From: Daphnia pulex
Lineage: Eukaryota; Arthropoda; Branchiopoda; Diplostraca; Daphniidae
DNA length: 64,000 nt
Assembly: GCF_021134715.1 (NCBI RefSeq)
Contig: NC_060026.1
Coordinates: 6,067,001 to 6,131,000, forward strand
Direction of reading: 5' to 3'
Part shown: one piece after another, positions 56,001-64,000 of the stretch
Numbering within the stretch: the first letter of the stretch is position 1
How the letters are laid out: every line of letters starts with the position of its first letter
The notes under the pieces: model-generated
What the model was told of the DNA's origin: nothing
The model's database searches: none
The model's input: the letters and a program-made list of their open reading frames with translations, nothing else
Position numbers and translations under genes: made by a program

Positions 56001-59000
56001 CGTTTTATATCAAAGTTCATATCCCTTTCGTTTACCTTAATTGACCTTATTGGTGCACAAAAAAACTGACTGGCAATTTCTTAAATAGTGCTATCTAGGA
56101 TCAAGGATTCTTATTAGGAGAGACCTTAGCAAAAAAAGGCTATGTGGGACACTTTTTTTACGCTGCCAATTTTTTAACAACGAGTCCATGACTCAACCAG
56201 GCCAAACTAGGCCAACTTTGAGGTTTTTTTTTGGAAATCGTGACTAAGAATCAGAGCCGGTCGCGATATATATCATTCGAAGACAAAATTTTCGGAAAAT
56301 TGAATGGAACAATCGGCGATTTCGTAGCTGTCATAGTTTTTAAGACATTAATTAAAAACTTACAGGGGGTCGCCGAAAATCATGAATTTTTTTTGGTTTT
56401 GTACAGCAGGTGTCTGCCAAACAAAACCATAAAAAATCGAATTTTCTACAAATGTAGATCTAGCTCCCCTCTAAAGTTTTCTAAAACCGTTTTATTATCT
56501 GCCGAGATATTAATAGTTGAATTTTGAAAACAAAATCTTCCATTTTATGTTGTGTTCTGGCTTTATCCTCCTAGCAACCTAGCGAAAGATGTTGAAAACG
56601 CGCCAACTAAAAGCTCGGTCGAAGTAGAGGGGAGCTAGATCTAAATTTGTAGAAAATTAGATTTTGGAAAAATGGTTTTGTTTGGCAATACAAAACCCGA
56701 AAAATTTCACGATTTTCGGCTACCCCGAAGTGGAGATGCAATAAAAAAGTTAAGATGTGGTCGTGAGATGTGGTCGTTTACCTGGCAACAGTAGCTGCAC
56801 CACCTAACCCGGACCCAAACAACATGAAATATTTTTTCCGGTTCCCAATTTTTTGTTTTTCCCATAATTAATGAGAAATTCAAAAAAAAAGTTTATAGGA
56901 TAAATAAAACATAATTTTAAATACGCTGTATTTATTTCATAATTTTTTAACAAATTCCAAATATGAAAATTGCCGTGTACATTTAAGCCCATAGTCCCAC
57001 ATAGCCCCGGTCTCCCCTACTAGGTTAATCTTAAAATTTAAAAAAGGAAGGTGAGGAATATTCCAATTGGGGGGGGGGGGTTTAAAAAAGGTTTTTGTCT
57101 CACCTAACTTTTTTGTATGATAAAAACGGATACAATTAAAGAAAATCCTGCAAAGTTGATAGCTAGAATGCTACATTTTCATATATATTTTTTAAATACA
57201 AACAAAAAAGTTGCGCGAAGATGAACGTTCCCGAATCTATTTATTTTTACGTTTCTTTTCGGATTTTGGTGCAGTTTATTGAGAAAGATCCTCGCTCTCC
57301 GCTTTTTCATACGCTCGAGAAAAAGCGAGCCTTAATAAAACCCTAGGTGGCACTTTAAAAAATAGCACATTGAAATTTGTTGCACCATACTGTACAGGCG
57401 GTGTTCTTCTGAATAAACATTTAGATGCTGCTTCCCTTTGATTCAACCCAAACTTCTTGTTAAACAGAGGAGAATTGCTTACCCTTCCTTCTTCTGGTGT
57501 AAAAACTACCGTTAAAAATAAGAAAGGCAGCACCTAAAAGTTTATTCGGAAAAGCACGTACTGACAGGTGGTATGGGTAGATAATTCTCGAAAAAACATT
57601 TTATTTTTTTACATTCAAAAACTATTTGATGTAACCATCAAATATCAAATAGAAAATTCCTACAAGGCAATCAGAAAAGTGATGGAAGATAATAACGTTT
57701 AACCTCGTTTTTTTAAATCATTGCACGCATCATTTTGCACACAAATTAATAATTTTAGTACGGAAAAATAACCATTTCTCATAAATGTTTCCATGTTTTA
57801 GTGTGTCGAAGTAAAATAAATAAATTTTTACTTTCATAAGCGGTAGATGTACACATTTATCATGATTAAGTTGGCATTTCAACAACTCTTTGATAATGAA
57901 ATATTTTACTTCAAAATTTCACCATGGAACTATACAATTTTAGAACTTCATTAAACATCCCATTTCCTTCGAAGACACACCGCGAGCAGAGAGCAAGCTT
58001 CAAGGCGGAACTTAATAAAAGAAAAATCAAACAAAATAGTATTCCTCGGTGAGCCAAAATCTGAATTCATCACATTACGAGTAACTTTTAACAAATGTAC
58101 ATTTATTTTTAAAGGTTTCCTTTAGTACCTGAAGCCTTAGTATCTTTAGATCAAATGGAACTGAGAATGTCGCAGTTAGAAAATTATTTAAACGCTGTTC
58201 TGGAAAACGTTGTCTATCGCAATCACTTCGAAACGGTACATTTTCCAATCAGAATTCTTATACATTCTGGTATTGTAAAAGTAGTTGTTTCGCCGTTTCA
58301 AGATGAAACATGTAAATTACCCAGAAATTCATCCAATTAATTATCTGACATCAATAATCTATTAACACTTTGAATGCCAGACATAGCCTAACGAATTTAT
58401 AAGTGCATATTCGAGTATCTCCATAAATCCAAGCTGAGAGAGTTTTTAAAGACATTATGAAGGGTACTAAAAGAAATATTCTATACTTCCAATCGTCCTT
58501 TTTATTCCTTAAGTCAAATGTATCTTAAAATTCAATCCTTGTCATTCTAATTCATTATAGGCATTACCAGCAAACGGTTTTTACCGTTAAATAATGTACT
58601 TTCTGACAAAGAAAATTAATTTAATTTATAAAGCTTTTGATGTTGATTTGTCCAATATTGTAAATTCTGAGCCATGCCTTTTTACGAAATATGTCATTTC
58701 TTAGTTGCATAGAAATGTGGCATTGTAAAATATCGATGTTTCATTTATTCTAGTTTGAAACTAGGCATAAAATATTTTTTAAACTGCTTTGTGTAAGTTT
58801 TTGAAAATTTGTTATCCATGTTATTCAGATGCGTTTTTTAGAGATCAGTCAATTTTCATTCGTTGACCAACTTGGGGTGAAACGAAAGGAAGGATTGGTG
58901 AAAAAACACAATGGGGATAATTCGTCAGTCAAGTATAATATTTACTGCAGAGAAGAAGACGGACAGGCAGGATGCTGTTGTTACATCATCTGCTGTGAAA

Positions 59001-62000
59001 GGTAAAGAGAAATCGCATTATTTACTTTAAAAATTTGCTTTCGGTTAAAATGACCTTTTTGATTAAATTCTTAATTGAACTTTAATTGATACTATTAAGA
59101 ATGGATACAAAACTATAAATATCGAAATATTATTTTACTTAGTAAATGCCAAAATTCAAAGGATTCATTTTAGAAGAATGTAAAACATACCCGTATCAGG
59201 AATCTGGTACGGGAATTAATATGTGTTTTTAGATTGGTGCCTACCACTAATAAATAAAGTTAAAGTTAAAGGGTTGCACTATGGTTGACTATTTATGGAA
59301 AAAGAAGATAAAACTATTCGCTGTAATTGTATAAATTTATGTAAAACTGTTATTTGCATTATCCAAATTCGTTCAGGTTTAGAAAATCTATTTTAAGTAA
59401 ACACTAAACGAAACTTGAACAAAAGTTAACATTGTTAATAAGTGGAAGTCATACATATTATGATGTTTAAAATGTTATTACCGTTATTATGTTTATATTA
59501 TGTTTTATTATATTATGTTATTATATTTTTTAGAAACTGACTGGGAACAGATAGTTGTAAAACAACTTTTGCCTCGACGTTAACTCCCTTAGGAAGCTGC
59601 CAAGCTGTCAAAAGTAGTAACTAGGAATCTGAAAGGAAATTTTGCTAGCTGGTTGTCAGGAATATCGAAACGTCATGGCTGAATTTGTCAGATTGGACAA
59701 TTCACAACCAATCATTTTTTTCCTTCCTAACCTGCTCCAAACATTAAGCAGTAAAAACGAAGGGTGTAACCTACATGATCGAACCAGATTTTATGCGAAT
59801 AACCAGAAAATGCGATAATTATGTAGGGGACACATTTTTTCCTTAAAACTACTTAATAGTTATTTAATAAAATGCCAAGAAGAAAAAATGTAAAAAATAA
59901 AAGGATTACAATTTAGGGGGGGGGGGGAGTACGCAAACGAAAAGGAAATTCCTTTCTCTTTCAGAAATGCTGTATTTTTATGTATTATATTAAGTATAAG
60001 CGAAGATACAATAAAAACAGTTGAGATGTCTTTTTTTTTAAATCTCTTTTGGTCGTTTACCTAGAAAAATTGATTGTACCATTTAACCCGAACCCAAACA
60101 ACATCAAATAAACTAAATTATAAAATACTTAGGAACACATATTTTATAAAATAAAATATAGACATACCACATCCATATAAGATTTCAAGAAAAAAAGTTT
60201 ATGGGATAAAAAAACATGATTTAACATACGATGTATTTATTTCAGAATTTTTAAACAAATTGTCGTTATAAAAATTGCCCTGCACGTTAGCCCCGGTCTC
60301 CCCTAGATGATAATAGATCATAGATAATAGATAAATTTCAATCGCAGTCGAAAAAAAAAAATGCATTTTCCAAGAAAATGTTAAGTAATTTATTGATTTT
60401 CTTCAATAAGAATTTGCAAATTTGTGGCTGAAATTGTGAAATTTCAAACTAAAAATGCCTACATTTTGGTGGCTTATTTTATTTAAAATTTGGCATAAGT
60501 GCATAAAACTATTTTATTTCTTGTTTAAGATTTGGATTTTCTGGATTTTGGAAAAGAAGATGGATTTTCGTCAAAGATTCGTTTTTTGGTTATTTTCGAC
60601 CTGCAACAAATGAAATACGATGTATACTTCTTATGGACCAGGAGTTTCAAGTGCGAACAGGATATTCTGAAACCGGTTTAAAATATGGAATGATCGTTTC
60701 TAACTCCTGTCGAAAACTTGTCATCAAAGGCTTAACGAAGAGAGAGACAAATGAATGGATAGACTGCATTCAACAAGTCATGAACACTACTGGTATTTAT
60801 CGTCGGTTTCCATACCTACCAAACACACATAACTAATAAGGTTACATTAAAGGCAGTGATTTTGTCCAACTGAAAGGGGAAAACCGTTTCAGAAGTTTTG
60901 TACCAGCAAGAGAAAATGCGGTTTGTGGTTGGTTTGTTGATGGTGCAGATTTCATGTCTACTGTTGCAGATTTCATCGAGAATGCAAAAGAAGAAATTAT
61001 GATTTCTGACTGGTTTAAAAAAATTTCTTTATGACTTAGGTTTTTATAATCTAATCCAATTTTCTTTTTAGGTGGTTGAGTCCTGAAATATACATGAAAA
61101 GACCCGTTGTTGATGGTAAGTTTTTTTTTTAAATTTCCATACATACGTATAATTAAAATATAAATATAGGTAACAAATGGCGACTTGATACAATTCTTCG
61201 TCGGAAAGCTGTACGTATACTTCATATTTATATTTCTCATTTCATCTCCATATTTTGTTTACCGCATAGCAGTGATCTTATGAATATTGAAAATTATATT
61301 AAAATTCTAGTTGAACAATATGGAGAGGTTTGCTCCTATAGTTTTATTTCCCTATATCCAGGATTCTAATTGATTCTATTTTAGCTGAACTGGTTTATCT
61401 ATACGTAATTTAAACGTATAAAATTTTAGGCGTTAGACACCGTCTGTTTACTTTTTGATCGTCAATTTGGTTTAAGCAACACCCTTATATTCGACTGAAA
61501 TGGCGTACCCCCTCTGCACAAAAGACGCGACAACAACTTGCGTTCACATATCTTCTTCTTAAAGAAAAACATTAATAGAATAATTAATAATAAGTTATGT
61601 TTGAGATATTTTTATCGCTATTTCTTAATATTTAATATTGGATATGGGTAGGCAAGTAAAGTGCGTTTTTGGTGCAGTGTGGGGGCGATTCCCGGCCATC
61701 CCTTTGATACCGATACGTGAGTAAGGTTTCGTAGACAAGTAAATGAACATAGTATCCTGTACAAAACATAAAACTCTTTAAATACGCATTTACAAAATAA
61801 ATTTCAATAATTTTATATTAAAGCTATTCTGAATTTCAATTTTGTAGAACCTTCCATAAAACCCATCGTTTACCAATAGATTTTTACTACAAATAAATAT
61901 TTTCAGTGAAAGTTCGAGTTATTTAGAAAAGAACCAGTTTGACTAAAGTAAGACCAATCGAAAATCAGAATGGGGGAATAATAAATTTAGATTCTTCCTA

Positions 62001-63135
62001 TAAAACGGTTAAGGATACTTTTATGTATTCTGATATATACTTATTTTATGTTTATAGAACCCTTATGTACACATTTTGGTGGGCGTCAAGGAAGTAAGCT
62101 GATTTTTTGGCAAAGACTTTTTTTTTGTTAGAAATAGCCTTATTTTTGCCCATGTCCCCTTCTTTCCCACCCCATGGTTTTGTCAAGATTTCTTCTTGTT
62201 TTTATTTTCGTAGGAACGGTAACTATCCCCCACTTGAACAAAAACGAAATCCACCCCCTCCGAAAACAAGACAAAGGAGAACACGCGAAAATTTATTTAT
62301 ACCTATCCTCCTTTTTAATATAAAATTCTGAAAAAAAATCGTTGACCTCCGTCGAAACCTGTTTTTGAGAGTGCCACGAAAATAACCTTTTACATAAGAT
62401 TCACGCGTTCCCAATTTTCTGGTAGGCACTGTATGATAAAATGAAATGGGTAGTCAAAAGCTTCGGTGTATTTGAAATAAGATTCCGGGCTACAATAAAA
62501 TGCGCCATAAAATATGTTATTCGTTAAAAAAATATATGTAGTCGTCCTAACAAAAATGGAAAAAAACAATCAAAATGTATCATGTGATTGAATTACAGGA
62601 AGAAGGTGTTCGTGTATTTGTTTTACTCTACAAAGAGGTTGAAATGGCGCTTGGCATCAACAGCTTTTATTCAAAAAAGATTTTGTCCCAATTACATCCA
62701 AATATTAGAGTTCTTCGTCATCCAGATCATATTGCCGGAACAGGAACGTTATTATGGGTAACTTATTACGATATAGTATTCCGGTTAATTTTTAACTTCT
62801 CTTTATACATTTAAATTAAGGCGCACCATGAAAAATTAGTTGTAATTGATCAAGCTACTGCTTTTGTTGGTGGAATAGATCTTTGCTTTGGAAGATGGGA
62901 CGATGAAAAACACAGGTAGCAAGGATAAATAGGTGGATCACCCTAAGTAAATAATATTTTAAAACGTTGGTATCTTTCTTAGATTGACAGATTTAGGAAG
63001 TGCAAGTTGGTCAAATTCCGCCATTGGAATGTTAAATATTACCTCAAGTCACACGAAAGGACAGCAAAAACCAGGTGCTGTTTTTCATTTGGCAAAAACA
63101 GCAAATCAAGTTACCCTTGGAACTGTTACTTCAGA
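53078..63135 (+). CDS. Pld: Phospholipase D, PX-PH type (PLD1/2 family), 3' truncated by window
   Basis: PLD1/2 enzymes hydrolyse phosphatidylcholine to phosphatidic acid on membranes. Exons: 53078-53252, 54966-55083, 55793-55888, 57944-58048, 58115-58235, 58829-59001, 60530-60792, 60853-61012, 61072-61115, 61170-61210, 62599-62757, 62821-62915, 62983-63135, all in frame and giving about 567 residues. The N-terminus is acidic and unstructured. The PX domain includes [18 protein letters not shown] and [10 protein letters not shown]. The PH domain includes [18 protein letters not shown] and [16 protein letters not shown]. The catalytic first half includes [31 protein letters not shown] and [15 protein letters not shown] motif 1 is intact as [20 protein letters not shown]. 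The second HKD motif lies beyond 64000. Introns here are long and repeat-filled, unlike in neighbouring eIF3a. The last donor (gtataa) is tentative; a 10-nt exon at 63191-63200 could follow. Confidence 0.92.
53253..54965 (+). other. Phospholipase D intron 1
   Basis: AT-rich intron of 1.7 kb carrying a degenerate tRNA-like segment at 54312-54375. No other exon recognised. Confidence 0.75.
54312..54375 (+). repeat. Degenerate tRNA-like segment (tRNA pseudogene or tRNA-derived SINE head)
   Basis: Contains TAGCTAAGTTGGAAGAGCG, close to the tRNA D-arm / A-box form TAGCTCAGTTGGTAGAGCG, and 30 bases later GTAGGTTGAAATC, close to the B-box form GGTTCGAATC. The conserved TTCGA is damaged and the acceptor stem does not pair, so it is not a working tRNA. 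Confidence 0.5.
55084..57943 (+). other. Phospholipase D introns 2 and 3 (with exon 55793-55888 between)
   Basis: The second of these introns is largely occupied by the inverted-repeat element at 56115-57019. T21 and G10 runs occur near 55468 and 57069. A reverse-strand frame at 57276-57533 was considered and not called. Confidence 0.65.
56115..57019. mobile_element. Inverted-repeat DNA element, about 905 bp, TAGGGGAGACC-type ends
   Basis: The left end (56115-56150, TAGGAGAGACC then GGCTATGTGGGAC) matches the reverse complement of the right end (56994-57019), with a 10-12 base A-rich insertion in the left copy. An internal inverted pair (about 56350-56480 and 56625-56735) shares AGATCTAGCTCCCCTCT and TGCCAAACAAAACCAT. 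No transposase. Its right third is repeated at 60005-60305. Confidence 0.65.
59824..60305. mobile_element. Second, shorter member of the TAGGGGAGACC-ended element family
   Basis: Starts TAGGGGACACAT and ends GCCCCGGTCTCCCCTA. Bases 60005-60305 align with 56736-57019 through blocks GGTCGTTTACCT, ACCCAAACAACAT, TTTATTTCA, and the shared terminus. It lies in the intron before the PH-domain exon. The left boundary is less sure than the right. Confidence 0.55.
61211..62598 (+). other. Phospholipase D intron of about 1.4 kb before the HKD1 exons
   Basis: AT-rich; no exon, repeat family or RNA gene recognised. The open frames are short and of low quality. Confidence 0.7.
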
Positions 63136-64000
63136 GTATAACCTAAAATAATTATTTTTTTATAAATAAGTTCATGATATTTGTTTTCAGTGACCTGAAA
63201 GTAATCGTATAGAATCCCTTCCTAAAATATCTGTTCAGGCTGATACCCGGTACAGAAGATAACTCACACATGTTTAATAATGGGGAATAGTTTGTTTGCT
63301 ATAGCACCTCTCATTTTTTTTATCCATTACTGTGACACCATATTTTACTGTAGAAATTCAGATATTCTTTCTACTGTACAAGAATTGTGCAGCTTGTCGA
63401 GTGGGTCTGCATCTTTTGAAATTTTGTTTAATTAATAAGTTAGAAGAAAATTAAGGAATTCGTAAGACCAATTTTGATGTGGACAGCAAATCTGTTTAAT
63501 GGTTTATCACATGGTCTATATGCTTTACGAGTCACTTCTTGAGGTACGTTGGGAGTACAGCCTCTATTGTTTTGGGAATTATTTCTATGCGTTTTTTTGT
63601 TCAAGCAACCGTAATGTGGAAGAAAAGTGGTTTTCGTTTGTGAAAAACTTTTTAACCCCTTTGATACATAAAACGATTCCAAAGCCAGTACTCTGGACGT
63701 ACCTTTATGTTCATCCTGGCTACAATAATATAGTACGAGCGGATTTTGTTAAAAAAGATAGCTTGCTCACGAGATCACATTGCAACGCCACTATTTATAC
63801 ATGAGCTAAGCTATACAGGGATCATTCAGTTTCTTTTCTTACAATTTTTCGATAGTCTTTATATCGATTTTTAATGGCTTTAAATTCACAATATCTTATG
63901 ATGAATTTAAAAATATGATTAATGAAAATTTTCTTCAAGTGGAATTAATATTTGACATAAAAATGGGTTTAATTTACATATTGTTTTCCATATATTGTTA
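63136..64000 (+). other. Phospholipase D intron running off the window
   Basis: The next expected coding block (the region linking to the second HKD motif) was not found before 64000. A frame at 63499-63804 does not resemble phospholipase D and has no supporting splice sites. A possible 10-nt exon at 63191-63200 would continue the frame as DDLK, but it is speculative. Confidence 0.55.

Noticed and set aside
57276..57533. Reverse-strand frame of 85 residues in a phospholipase D intron
   Set aside because: Mildly protein-like but unrecognised, with no splice partners; may be a fragment of a repeat.
63499..63804. Forward frame of 101 residues at the right edge
   Set aside because: Does not match the missing part of phospholipase D and lacks splice signals.

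Overview
This is eukaryotic nuclear DNA, most likely from an arthropod. The genes have GT-AG introns, many only 55-120 bases long. They are animal genes: a Rho-GEF of the ARHGEF17 type, a secreted FGF ligand, a mitochondrial MICU3 EF-hand protein, an AEBP2/Jing zinc-finger protein, eIF3a and a PX-PH phospholipase D. Compact genes with short introns, set among microsatellite-rich introns and AT-rich spacers, would suit a branchiopod crustacean such as Daphnia. That species-level guess is inference only. I found no bacterial, plasmid, phage or CRISPR content.

Layout. 1-2457 (+): the 3' end of an ARHGEF17 homologue, cut by the window start. 2458-6596: spacer between two convergent genes. 6597-23671 (-): a three-exon FGF gene with introns of about 3.7 and 11.7 kb, full of simple repeats and holding a 269-bp foldback element. 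23672-30320: gene-poor flank, GC-rich close to the FGF start. 30321-37043 (+): a complete 13-exon MICU3 gene. 38718-42483 (-): a complete six-exon AEBP2 homologue, convergent with MICU3. 42860-43110 (-): two terminal exons of a small gene I could not identify. 43715-48075 (+): a complete 12-exon eIF3a gene, head-to-head with AEBP2. 48076-53077: AT-rich spacer with several non-autonomous repeats. 53078 to the right edge (+): the 5' two thirds of a PLD1/2-type phospholipase D, truncated by the window end after the first HKD motif.

Exon models were built by hand from splice sites, reading-frame continuity and recognisable family sequence. FGF, MICU3, AEBP2 and eIF3a each close into an exact multiple of three with one start and one stop (584, 479, 749 and 1125 residues). 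The neighbours do not form a pathway. They cover signalling (Rho-GEF, FGF, PLD), mitochondrial calcium control, chromatin (PRC2) and translation initiation, as expected for an animal chromosome segment.

The most notable points are a near-perfect PCNA-interaction (PIP) box in the AEBP2 homologue, the unidentified small gene between AEBP2 and eIF3a, a 105-bp perfect-arm palindrome and a 161-bp AAAG tract flanking FGF exon 2, and a cluster of related short elements with TAGGGGAGACCGGGGC-like ends in and near the phospholipase D gene.
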